Assembly: GCA_964247055.1 (NCBI GenBank)
Contig: OZ176050.1
Span: forward strand, 3,658,001-3,722,000
Direction of reading: 5' to 3'
Length of the DNA: 64,000 bases
DNA from: Paragordius varius
Taxonomy: Eukaryota > Nematomorpha
Part shown: in pieces, positions 35,352-48,222 of the stretch
How the letters are laid out: every line of letters starts with the position of its first letter
Position numbering within the stretch: position 1 is the first letter of the stretch
Notes under the pieces: model-generated
The model's input: only the letters and a program-made list of their open reading frames with translations
Databases searched by the model: none
Told to the model about the DNA's origin: nothing
Made by a program: the position numbers and the translations under genes

Positions 35352-38300
35352 CATACGAAGGATTACGGCAGAGACAAAGTGATAGTACCATCCCAAATAT
35401 CTGCAAACAAAAATGATTATATTGCCAAATCGTAAAAATATTAAGACAAATATTTTTTCAAAAACAACCATGCTTTTTCAATTTTCAAGTTTTTTAATTC
35501 GTTTGAATGTTATTTGTTACCATTTTATATCTCAATATCATACTTAGTGTTTTAAAAAAATGATTAAAAAAGTATAGCGGTCTTTTAAAAAAACTATTTG
35601 TTTGATAGCATTAATTCTTTATTTTGATACTTAAAAATATTAATATTTCAAAAAAAACATTCCAAATATGTTTAATTTGGATAAAATTTTTATTGTTATT
35701 ATTATAAAAGAAAAATTAATTATAATTCAAGAACCTCTAAAAGTGCTATAGCCAGCGCAACCGCACCCACAACCAATGTTTGACGAGACACCCACGATTT
35801 AATAGAATCCCAGCAGCCCTTATATAATTATATGATATAAATATAAAAATATAATTTAAAGGGGAAAAAATTAAAAAATAATTATAATGTATGCCTCATG
35901 TATTTATGATGCGAAAAACACCATCAGCACACAAAAATATTTAATGTTTCAAATTATATAAGTAACTAACATTATATGTCGTATATAAATGTAAAAATAT
36001 TTTTTTGTAGAAAAAATACGGCATAGCAATCGTAAAACGCGCAAAAACGGTTATTTTGGACACCGAAAAAAAAAGCACAATTTTTAATATTAATAAAATT
36101 TTTCGTTAGGATTCAATGGCACGCTTAATTTTTCAATATTCCATTAAGACTATTTTGTCTAACTTTTTTTCCACAACAAATACATTTTTATACTTTTAAA
36201 AAGGACTACTTTATAAATAAATTCATGGTGAAATAAAAAATATAGATTTAAGTAATCGCAAAAGAAGAAATCCTCATCACAAAAGTGAATTAAATGGGCT
36301 AAAAACAGCCATAAATTTTTTTAAGTCTTAATAAACCAATTCTAATTATTTGTAGCGTAAAGTTTTTTACCAATCAAAAAACAATAACGCAGCCACCATT
36401 GCCAAAAATTCAAAATAAAGGACCAAACAAATAAAATTAACCCTTCATTTGGCTTCAAAATAAATTAAAAACTAATAATAAAATTGCACAAGTTTGCAAA
36501 ATTTTTATCAAATTCAAGTTTTATAACATAATTTATGGTATTTTTTAACTGGTTATTTTATTAGAGGTCATAAAACCATTGATAAATTGATTCGCGATTT
36601 GGTCAGACCCAGTCCTATAGTAATAAAAAATTAGTTTAAAACGCGATATTTATCATATAAATCTCAACTCACTTTGCTGTAATAGTAGCCAGGAGTTTGT
36701 GCTTGACACCTTGAAATATCTGAGATGACAAAATCATCAATATCTCGTTTTCGCATCACACAACACGTTTGTGGTTGTTTCCAAGTGGGGTTAGATCGTG
36801 CCCAAGGAGTATCCATAAAGTCCCCTGGCCCATAAACGCCACAACAGGTAGCCTATTAACATAATTACATTAACATGAATGAAAATGTTGAAAAATATGA
36901 AAATAAAATAGGTAATAGCTCCTAAAAAATAGGGGTAACCCCCTGCGGTCAAATTTGAAATGTTATTAAACTTGGAATAACGGTATTAGCAAACTTAGAG
37001 TAAATTTTATATAAGGACAAAACGTTAAAACAAGAATATTTTTTTATATCAAGACATAGCCATTCGTTTAAAAGCTTGTTTTTTACTATTATAACTTATC
37101 GTTTTGAGTTTCAATATATGAAATAGAAAAGCGAATTCGACCACTCGAATATATATTTCAAAATTGTATTTATATAATTATTATGTAGAAAAAACCAAGT
37201 TTTTAAAATGTCTCTATTTATAAAAATATTTGTCTTTTAATTTTATTCTTAAGTTTAATTTATGTAAGTCATTTTTTTAGTTAAAGGGTAAGATGATCTC
37301 CCGCTTAGTAAAAAAAATAAATTAGCCAATTTAAATATTAGGACCTTTCATAGTTAATAGAAATTATATTGCATCTGTAAATTTATTCTTGATCAACAGT
37401 TACAACAATTAATAAAAGTTTTTCATATAAAACAAAAATGAAGCATTTAACCTAACCTGAATACAATTAAAGCAATAGGATCCTATGAATGGCATTTTTT
37501 TATATTTTGTTAATTTCCTTGTTTACTATTATACCCTTTAAAAGTTAACCATAAATATTTTTGACGCATAAAAAGACATCCATACTCGCATTAAAAAAAT
37601 TTTTTATAGCCTTATTATATATATATATATATATATGTATATAAACACTGGAAAAAAGTTATAAAAAAATTTGAAACAAAATACTAATAAAATTTACCAA
37701 AACATGGAGATAATCCATGGATCTCGAAATGGTATTTTTTCCATTATCAGCGCCATACTCTGTCCTTATTCGTTGACGTAATCGCAAAGTCACTTGATCT
37801 TTTATCTAAAATTATATATAAAATTTAAAATTCGACAATTTAACTATTTTTATTTAATTAGTAAATTTCATATATAATCAATGTATTAACCTAATCTTAG
37901 TAATGATAAAATAATATACAGTTTAGAGTCGCTTTTTTTCCATTTTATTAAGGGTAAGGACTTAAATTGTATCCGGACATGTGAAGGCTTCATAACACTC
38001 GCCTGCCCAGGGCTAACAGTGATATGATGGAAAAACTGTTTAGTTTCGGGGTTAAAACTCTGGCACGGAGTGTAAAAGTCCGGCGCGCCCTACCTCTTAT
38101 CCCAACACGCCTCTTTAGTAATGATATTATAGTAAAATGTAAAATTTTCTATTTTGTATTTTCACCATGTTTTTGAAAAGCACCAATCTATTGAATTATA
38201 TATCAATTGATTATATATGTATATCATATGATCCCCAATATGGCATATATAAATACAGAGTTGTGGTGTAAATATTTACGAAATGCTGTTAGTTTTTGGC

Positions 38301-41229
38301 TAATATTCCATAAAAATTGAAAAGACTATTAAAAATTTCATTTTATAGCTATAAGTAATATAAAAAAACTAGTGGCATAATAGGTTCCAATTAATTAACC
38401 TTATATATATAATCACTTATAATGTATTTAAAAAACAAAAAAAAATAATAAAATATTTAGTAATTTATGTGGAATATAAGATCATATTCCTTTATTATTA
38501 AATAATTAAGAATCTTACACTAGACAACAAATTTTAACTTTTTTTAACTGCCATTCTTGTAAATTTAAAATTTATCTCATTAAAGTACATAATTAGTATA
38601 TCTAAAAAGAAAATTGGTCTAGCATTCAAGGATTTTTTTATATTAGAGTTTATCGATAATTTTTGGCCCTGATTTAACATTAAACTCGAAATTTCGAAAA
38701 TTAAAAGTTTTAGATATGAAGCCATGTATTTTATATCATTCGAAAGAGCGCAAAAAACTGCACCTTTTAAATGGTAGTAAGTCATTTTAATCAACCGGAT
38801 GTAAAAGTTATTTGGATTTAAATGGTCGAAATTTTCAATTCTTAAATAAGTCAAGAATTTTCACAAACAAACTAATGTAAAAATCATATAAATTATTTTA
38901 ATATAATTATTAGGGTTATATTAGTATTTAATTTATAAAAAATGTTTGAAAAAGCTTTTGGTTTGCTTTTTTAATAAAAATTATTATTATCATAAATATT
39001 TTACCTAGTGGATACTAAAATGCATAGTTATAACTGTAAATTTATTACATAATGGCTATAAAAGATCAAAAATACCTTAAACTTTGTTTTTATCTTTAAA
39101 ATTTCGAAATTATCAGCCTCGTAAAGAAAATAAATTAATATTGATGAAATGGTAATTTTTTAAAAAACAAAAAACTTAAAAATGGCTGTTTTGAGTGACA
39201 TAAAAGCAATAAATGTTTTAATCAAAAAAACTTTCTTGTGTTATCTTTTTTGGACATTCATCACCATCTAAACAAAATTTGAGCTATTTTCATCCATTAG
39301 TTTTAAAAATGAAATAATTAAAAAAATGCTCTCGCTTCGCGCGTTTGTCGCTCTTTGTGTCCAATATTAACTGTCGATGTAATACATATTAGTATGCATT
39401 TTATAGAGTTTTTATTTCTCTTTCGAATGATACATTACAAATGGGCATTACTTGTATATTTTCAAAGAAAAACATTTTTAGTAAAATTTTGATAAAGAGG
39501 GCGCATAATCAAAAGAATCAAATTATACAAAATTCTTCCATCGAGTTATAATTTTTATTTCAGATTTACTGTTAAAATGATACTAGATATCCGAAAATGC
39601 AAAAAACTCCAGAGGCAAAAAAATTTGTTGTCCAGTGTAATTAGGGGGGAAAGAGTGGTGACACGCAACTGGTAATTTGTTTTATAAAATAATAAAAATA
39701 GGTGTGGAAAATGAAATTTTGACATAAAGATGAGTACTACGTACACACTTTGAAGATTATCTCGCTACACATTTCAATAAACAATCAATAATTTTATATT
39801 TATATTGTGAAATGTTTTTTTACCTTTACGCATCTATGATGGAAAAAAAATAAAAGTCATAACAAATATCACAATTTTGCACAAAAAAATAAATTTAAAA
39901 AACTAACCCAAGTGGCCAAAAATTGCAATTTTTTGCTAAATTTTCAATTATGGACAGTTAATTTAAAGAAAAAAAGTTAAATTAAAAGATACATCATGAG
40001 TTATAAACAGGTATAAATAAGAAATATGCATTAGAAATATAATAAAAACATATATCTCTAGGTGATATACTTATTACATAATGAATATATTAAAAAGTGT
40101 TTTATACCTCTGTACGATATACAGCAGCGAGGACTCCAATTGTAATTTGAGCTGCCAAGATTATCAGGAGAAGTATAAAATACTAAAAAAATAAAAAAAA
40201 ATATTTTTTTTAGATAATTTTTTTTTATAAAAATAATATTTTAAAGGTTTATGTATCAGCGCAAATAATTTTAGAGTTAAAAAACTAAAAAGCATAAAAC
40301 TCTTCAAAATAATTGATCTATCTACCCAATCAATATATTATCTTGCATTGTTATATGTAGATGAATTAATTAAATAAAATAAAAAATGATTATTACGAAT
40401 ACAGGAAACAAATAATATTTCACGCTTAAACGATTATTTACAGTTTCAACCTATGTTATTAATAGTTAAAATATATCAAATGTTATAAAAAGATGTGAGT
40501 AAAGCGGTTATTATTTCGTGTTATAAGTTGATCAGGAAAAAGTGAGACAATACTAACTACCTACGTTAAAAACTGAATTGTATCGCCTATATTAACATTA
40601 AAATAAATGTGAATTAAGTTAAAATGTATATTAAAACTAATAATTATTACCAATCCAAGCATAAAGCGATTTTCTCGAGCCGCACCATAGCACCCTAAAA
40701 ATCCAACTAAAATAATAAAACATCCAGATACTATCAAAAAATAGGCTACATATTTTAGAAGTGGATCATTGCTGGTTAAGTCTAGCACAAGGTAGACTTG
40801 TTTTACTTTGGAAAGCAGAATGTGTATGCCAAAAGAAAGCATAGCTGCCCCAGCAATCTAAATAGTTAATTATATTTTACCCCAATAACAATATTATGAG
40901 TAGAATTTTTGATTATTTAGGTATCAAGGTGTGTATCAAGAAAAGGGTGTAACTGACCCACGTCGATACTGTCCACAAAAAACGACCCTTGCTGCACTTC
41001 CATACACCAGTTCATAGTAGTTAAGTGACAGCAGTTACGTCGGGGGTCGTTTTAACTTCCAGGGATATAATGGTAAGTTTTTATAAAGCATGTATGAAAT
41101 AAAATGAAGATATATTACATTAGAATTGAATAAAAGTTCATAACTTTTGACTGGATACCAGGCCAATCCTGGTTTAAATCATACATTTCTGCTTTGAACA
41201 TTTGTGTCCAAATCCACGAGCCATTTCGG
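35347..41229 (-). pseudogene. Tetraspanin copy B (body intact, first exon disrupted)
   Basis: Exons 5' to 3': interrupted exon 1 (about 41229-41195 and up to 40881), then 40857-40651, 40182-40108, 37805-37698, 36852-36673, 35818-35735, 35400-35347. Exons 2-7 are open and spliceable: AGAAMLSFGIHILLS, SGCFIILVGFLGCYGAAREN, YFILLLIILAAQITIGVLAA-like TM3, ATCCGVYGPGDFMD, QTCCV, RCQAQTPGYYYSK, GCWDSIKSWVS, and a final exon ending IFGMVLSLCLCRNPSYE. Exon 1 begins MARGFGHKCSK but is then split by about 280 bp of foreign sequence, and a 7-nt deletion in the TM1 part shifts the frame. Exon 2 is one codon shorter than in A and C. Probably a recent pseudogene unless another 5' exon exists. Confidence 0.8.
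38518..39637. mobile_element. Putative 1.12-kb TIR DNA transposon in intron 3 of tetraspanin copy B
   Basis: The insertion is absent from the homologous introns of A and C. Ends are inverted: CACTAGACAACAAATTTT on the left and the complement of CACTGGACAACAAATTTT on the right, flanked by TA, as expected for the Tc1/mariner superfamily. A 106-residue minus frame (38854-38534) gives no recognised domain. No transposase motif was found, so it may be non-autonomous. The right end resembles that of the 11724-12843 element. Confidence 0.6.
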
Positions 41230-41479
41230 ATAAAACAAATGTTTATATGAAAGTTATAAAACTATTATACCATATGGTTTAAATTTTTGTATCGTCTAAT
41301 AATAAATTATCCATAAAAATACACAAGTTTTTCAATATAGATAAAAAATTGGAGATATTGAGGTTAAAAAATATATTATTCTTTGTGCACAAAATCGGGG
41401 TGTATAATAAATAATATGATGCAGTATACTATTATATTTTCGGAAAATGTATCAAAATTGTATTGCGTTGTACGAATAA

Positions 41480-44214
41480 TCTATATATTTATAAAAATGG
41501 AAAATGCTGGCTTTGTGATCTGGTACAAGAAAACCGGTAGACCCATTCATATCCAAACTTCGAAAAAATATAATCATTAATGAATGCCCCGACAATAGCT
41601 TCGCCCTTTTTTTCAAATAGGCCCCCAGTTCGGGCCCACCCCGTGTGAAAAACGGTTTTTTTTTGAAAACAGAAGTCCACAAAAATTGTATCTTTGAGAC
41701 AATTTTTGGGAGAACGTGTTGGACCATTCAATTTCAAATATAATTTTTGTTTACTTATTTTCGATTGCGCCGAACATAGTCGAGTCACTTTTTTGATTTA
41801 GGCCCTCTTTTTACCCGCTACCCCCGTAAAATGCCATTTTTTTCAAAAAACAAAGTCCACAAAAATGATCATTTAAATCGATTTTTCGCCCTAGGTAGGA
41901 AATCGTAAAAATTCTATATGGATTCCACGTATTCCCTGTTGAAAGGCAAAAATTTTAGTCAAGCGTTTCTATGATGATAGCTGCTGGGTAAGGAGCTACC
42001 CGCTAAAAACCGATTTTTCATGTAACTTTGTGATCTGTTTCCGGAAAACCGGTGAACCCAATCAAATCCAAACATCGAAAAAATATAATCATTAATGAAT
42101 GCCCCGACAATAGCTTCGCTTAGGTCCCCAGTTCGGGCCCACCCCGAGTGAAAAATGGGTTGAGTCAATTATTTGGATAACGTGTTGGACCATTCAATTT
42201 CAAATATGATTTTTGTTTGCTTATTATGATCACGCTGAACATAGTCTACTCACTTTTTTGATTTAGGCCCTCTTTTTACCCGCTACCCCCGTAAAATGCC
42301 ATTTTTTTCAAAAAAAACAAAGTCCGCAAAAATAATTTTTTGATTGTATTTTTTTGCCCAAGGTATGAGACTCTAAAAATTCGAGAAGGTTTTTTCGTAT
42401 TGCCTGTTTAAAGGCAAAAATTTTAGTCAAGCGTTTCTATGATGATAGCTGCTGGGTAAGGAGCTACCCGCTAAAAACCGATTTTTCATGTAACTTTGTG
42501 ATCTGTTTCCGGAAAACCGGTGAATCAAATCCAAACATCGAAAAAATATAATCATTAATGAATGCTCCGACAATAGCTTCGCCCTTTTTTGCAATTAGGT
42601 CCCCAGTTCGGGCCCACCCCGTGTGAAAAATGGGTTGAGTCAATTATTTGGAGAACGTGTTGGACCATTCAATTTCAAATATGATTTTTGTTTGCTTTTT
42701 ATGATCACGCTGAACATAGTCTACTCACTTTTTTGATTTAGGCCCTCTTTTTACCCGCTACCCCCGTAAAATGCCATTTTTTTCAAAAAAAAACAAAGTC
42801 CACAAAAATAATTTTTTGATTGTATTTTTTTGCCCAAGGTATGAGACTCTAAAAATTCGAGAAGGTTTTTTCGTATTGCCTGTTAAAAGGCAAAAATTTT
42901 AGTCAAACGTTTCTTTGATGATAGATGCTGAGTAAGGAGTATCTATCATATGTATAGCATGTTAAAAGATATATGGATATTAATACATTATTTATGGTAA
43001 TCTATATATTTATAAAAATGGAAAATGCTGGCTTTGTGATCTGGTACAGGAAAACCGGTAGACCCATTCAAATCCAAACTTCGAAAAAATATAATCATTA
43101 ATGAATGCCCCGACAATAGCTTCGCCCTTTTTTTCAAATAGGCCCCCAGTTCGGGCCCACCCCGTGTGAAAAACGGTTTTTTTTTAAAACAGAAGTCCAC
43201 AAAAATCGTGTCTTTGAGACAATTTTTGGGAGAACGTGTTGGACCATTCAATTTCAAATATAATTTTTGTTTACTTATTTTCGATTGCGCCGAACATAGT
43301 CGAGTCACTTTTTTGATTTAGGCCCTCTTTTTACCCGCTACCCCCGTAAAATGCCATTTTTTTCAAAAAACAAAGTCCACAAAAATGATTTTTTAAATCG
43401 ATTTTTCGCCCTAGGTATGAAATCGTAAAAATTCTATATGGATTCCACGTATTCCCTGTTGAAAGGCAAAAATTTTAGTCAAGGGTTTCTATGGTGATAG
43501 CTGCTGGGTAAGGAGCTACCCGCTAAAAACCGATTTTTCATGTAACTTTGTGATCTGTTTCCGGAAAACCGGTGAATCAAATCCAAACATCGAAAAAATA
43601 TAATCATTAATGAATGCCCCGACAATAGCTTCGCCCTTTTTTGGAATTAGGTCCCCAGTTCGGGCTCACCCCGAGTGAAAAATGGGTTGAGTCAATTATT
43701 TGGAGAACGTGTTGGACCATTCAATTTCAAATATGATTTTTGTTTGCTTTTTATGATCACGCTGAACATAGTCTACTCACTTTTTTGATTTAGGCCCTCT
43801 TTTTACCCGCTACCCCCGTAAAATGCCATTTTTTTCAAAAAAAAACAAAGTCCACAAAAATAATTTTTTGATTGTATTTTTTTGCCCAAGGTAAGAGACT
43901 CTAAAAATTTGAGAAGGTTTTTTCGTATTGCCTGTTAAAAGGCAAAAATTTTAGTCAAGGGTTTCTTTAATGTTAGCTGCTGAGTAAGGAGTTTCTATCA
44001 TACGTATAAATATTTTTTTATATCTATTTTTCCCTCAAGTAAACAATCAATGTATGAATGCACCGTATTATAATTCCTATGAGATCATAGCTATTAAATA
44101 ATGTTTCGAACATATGTGGATCATTTTATTGTCCCTTTTTTCAAATAACCCCCCACCCCCCCAGAAGTCCGAAGGACTTCCTCGGGCTGCGTAGCAGCAC
44201 GAGATTTACGCTAG
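41480..44214 (+). mobile_element. Composite Helitron H6 with tandem internal units
   Basis: First 5' end TCTATATATTTATAAAAATG at 41480 (after A). Units of about 480 bp beginning near CATGTAACTTTGTGATCTG recur at about 42020, 42488 and 43538. A second 5' end lies at 43001. The single 3' end at 44214 has hairpin GTGC/GCAC around GCTGCGTAGCAGC followed by GAGATTTACGCTAG, then T. The D locus shows the empty site: GGAATAACAAGTGATAAAAG at about 32300 versus GAATAA and TAAGTGACAAAG flanking H6. Structure and spacer match H3/H4. Non-autonomous. Confidence 0.88.
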
Positions 44215-45552
44215 TAAGTGACAAAGGTCTTTTGTGATAATTCCATATCAAAAAATGGTAAAAATTGCTAACATTTTTGGAATTAATTTTTATTTGGTAA
44301 AAGCTCACTGTTTCCAAATCGTAATATATAATAAAACATATAATTATAACATTATATTATAATGTGTACGCATTCAAGTCTCAAATTTTTGAACCCATCT
44401 AAAATGGAAAGTTTTTTTGGATGCGTAATACATATATGTGCCAAATTTTGACATTAAAATAAGTATTTTTACGAAAATAGATATTAAGCTTAAAAATCCG
44501 TTAATAAAATTTAGGTAAGCGAGTTGCGTGGGATTTCGGAAGATTGTGGAAACGGTATAACACTTTGATTCAAACCAGAATTTAAGTTGCTTTTTTTAAA
44601 ACTATTAAAAGAAACGGTTATAATTTTAGTTTATATTTTTTTCTTGAAAAAATTATATAAATAAGCCCAATTATCTATATTAAATTAAGTTTTAAAAAAA
44701 ACCGCATCAAACTACTTGGACGTTATATCCAACATTTTTATAAATTAGGGTGTTTATATGATTCTAAGGCTATAATTTAGATTACTTTTTTATTAAAATC
44801 AATCATATTTCACAATATATTACAAAAAAGTGATATATTTGCATTATTTATATTTAAAATCTGCACACATGTCATGATGGTTAAATTTTTAACTTTGGTT
44901 TTTACCTATGAATAAATAATATCAAGTTTTAAATTGAAAAAATATAAAATAAAATTGAAACCAATCAAAAATACTTATTTTGATTTTTGATATACCCTTT
45001 TAAGTATTTATACAAAAAATTTATGGTATTTATTTGATAAAAAGTTATTATAAAAATACATTTATGGTTTATATATCATCAATACATATATAGAATGGGA
45101 AGAATAAAGAAGGATAAAAATATTTCGATTAAAAATGGTTCGGACAATGGCAAATAATATGCATATATTAAAAGAAATTTATTATACATAAATTAAAAAT
45201 GGATGTTTTGATTCTTTGAAACATATATTAAATAAATGCGCGGTATTTTGATTTAGTTTTTTACATATAAAATATTGATTAAAATTTTTATTGAAATTTT
45301 GGGGTACAGTGTCTATTAATGAGATAACGTACTTTTTCTTAACCTAATGGTTTTTTCTCATTTTTTTAAGGTTAGCGAGGAATGTAATTTTTACAACGAA
45401 TTATGGTTATTTATAAAAATAAAGTTAGTATACTTTTGATAATATTTTCAAAATCATAATTTTTTGATTAAAATAAGTAGTTTTATATCATACATTTTTT
45501 GATTATGACGGATACACTATGTATAGGAAATTTTTTAAAATTTCGAAAAAGC

Positions 45553-45558
45553 TTTATT
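45553..45558 (-). promoter_or_regulatory. AATAAA overlapping the stop codon of tetraspanin copy C
   Basis: The end of the coding sequence reads TAT GAA TAA A, placing a polyadenylation hexamer across the stop codon, as in copy B. Confidence 0.4.
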
Positions 45559-48187
45559 CATATGAAGGATTACGGCAGAGACAAATCGAGAGTACCATTC
45601 CAAATATCTGCAAACAAAAAAAGAAGGATTATAGGGACAAAGCGTAAAAATATTAAGGCAAATATTTTTTTTGAAAATACAACCATGCTTTTTCGAACCT
45701 TAAGTTTTTCTTAATCTATTTATTTAAGAATTAAATGTATATTTAACAGTTGTTAAAATCCGTAATATAACGATAAAGGATAATTAAATAGAATTAAATG
45801 AAATTATAAATAGAAATAATAAACGATATGTGAAACCCTTCGTCAATAGTAATCGCAGACTAGTTTCGTGCTTGTTAGCACTCATCAGTACGAAACAACT
45901 ATTTGACTTGGGGTTTTCACACATCGATTTCGTATATATATCCAACTTTGCAATTTTGGTATAAGTTGGTTAATTTCATTTAATACTATTTAATTATCCT
46001 TTATCGTTATATTACGGATTTTAACAACTGTTATTACAAAAAAACCAATCCGTTAATTACCATTATAAATGTATATTTGTTACCAATTTAATAAACCTCA
46101 ATATCATAATTTGTGATTTGAAAAAATAATTATATAAGTATAGCGGTCTTTTTAAACAAATATTTGTTTCATAGCATTAATTCTTTATTCTGATACTCAA
46201 AAATACTAATATTTCAAAAAATTAACCATTCCAAATATGTTTAAATAGAAAAAATATTTTTTATTTAGATAAAATTATTAGTAATATAAAAAAAAATTAA
46301 TTAAAATTCAAGAACCTCTAAAAGCGCTATAGCCAGCGCAACCGCACCCACAACCAATGTTTGATGAGAAACCCACGATTTAATAGAATCCCAGCATCCC
46401 TAAAACAAATAAATTGTATATAAAAATATAAATTGAAAATAATTCACCCTTGAACAATTCATATTCACCCTCAAACAATTCAAATTCACCCTAAAATAAA
46501 TTATGTGTATTAAGATTAAAAATTACCTGTATTTTTATAAATTTTTAAAAAATGAAATTTTGTTTATGATTAAAATTATAAAAGCCATAAACATATCATA
46601 TTAGTGATGAGTTATATTAGCTCGAAAGGACTATTTTTAGGGTGAATTTGAATTATAAATGGTATATTAAATATATATCATGTATAAAAAACACAACCCC
46701 ACAAATATATAATTTTTTAGATTGTATGTAAATAATTAACAGTATTTAATATATTAATTCAAAATAAAATTTTGCAAAAAATACCGCACAATAGTAAAAC
46801 GAGCAAAGCGGTTATTTTTAACACCGAAAAAAAGGAGCACAATTTTCTTATATAAAAATTTGTTATTTGGTTGTTTACTTTATTAAGACCTTTTTAATAT
46901 CCCATTTAGAAAATTTTTATTCTAGGTTTGCTCAAATTTTTATATTTTAAAAAAAAATTCAATATTTTAAGATAAATTTATGGTGAAAAAAAATAATTAA
47001 ATAATCGCAAAAAGAAAAGTTTTTATTACAAAAGTGTATTAAATGGACTGAAAACAGCCATAATGTGTTTTAAAGTCTTCCTAAACCAATTTAAATCGTG
47101 GTAGGGTCATGTTATTTACCAATCAAAAAATTATAACCGGTCAGCAGTTCTATAAATTTGAAATATAACTAAGGACAAAACAAAATAATCTTTCAAATAT
47201 TTAGATTAAATTAACTATTGATAAAATTTATATTAATCTATGCACAATTTTGCTTTATATCTAATTAAGTTTTATATCATAATTTATGGTCTTTTCTAGT
47301 TATTTTAAGAATGAGGGATAAAACCATTTATAAAACAGACCAAACCCCAATTTAGTATTACAAAATTAGTTTAAAACGTGATATTTATCATATACAGTCA
47401 TGTCTATATAGAATTGTCAGAAATTCGTTTTTAAATGATTATAATTTTTTTTAATTGTTTTGATGTTTGATATGTCAACTTTTAACATGCGCATTTTTAA
47501 GCCTTAAAATAATAATAGCCTATTTATTGTAAGAATTTTTAATTTATAATTAAAAGATTTTGCAAAATATTATTCTTGATGCACAACATGCGCATATTGT
47601 AATTTTTATCTTTTGTAAAAATTAATTATAAAATTTTATTAACCCAAAGTTTAAACACACATAACCAAATATAATTTAAAAGATAAAAATATTTATTGAT
47701 AATTATAATATTTAAATAAATTTATAATTGTTTTCATTTTCTAGGGGTTTTCTTTGTATACATTCCAACAAAATATGTGAAGAAAAATTATAATAATTTT
47801 TTAGATTTTTTTCCCTTCTCTCTTAGCAAAGTCTTGCAATTTTGTTATGCTGCTCTAGAGGGGTACTACACCGGTTATCATATTGATGTTTAATCTCATG
47901 AAAAAAACATTCAATGGGATTCAGTTGTGGCGAATATGGAGGTAAATAAACAATTTATTCCTTAGCTCACATACCACCGCGGCTTTGTGAGTAGGTGCAT
48001 TATCGCAAACTATTATTGAACTTAGTATAAACTGAGGGAGCTATGTTTTCCTTTAATATTGGATTTCGTTCTGAATTTTTATTTTTCAATATAAACCTTC
48101 AAGTACACTAGCTGCCGAGCAAAGAGGAAATAATGGATCGTTGATATTCATAATTTTTTAAAATAAGTCTAGATTTATGATTTATTT

Positions 48188-48222
<35 letters not shown>

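Noticed and set aside
38534-38854. 106-residue minus frame in intron 3 of tetraspanin B
   Set aside because: It lies inside a TIR insertion absent from A and C, has low-complexity composition and no recognised domain.
42020-43980. Regularly repeated ~480-bp units resembling a satellite or array
   Set aside because: They lie wholly within a Helitron and share its consensus; no short-repeat/spacer pattern as in CRISPR.
46306-46315. Read-through end ALLEVLEF-stop after the TM4 exon of tetraspanin C as the true C-terminus
   Set aside because: A following exon (IFGMVLSICLCRNPSYE) is present behind a proper acceptor in A, B and C and completes TM4, so the read-through is intronic.
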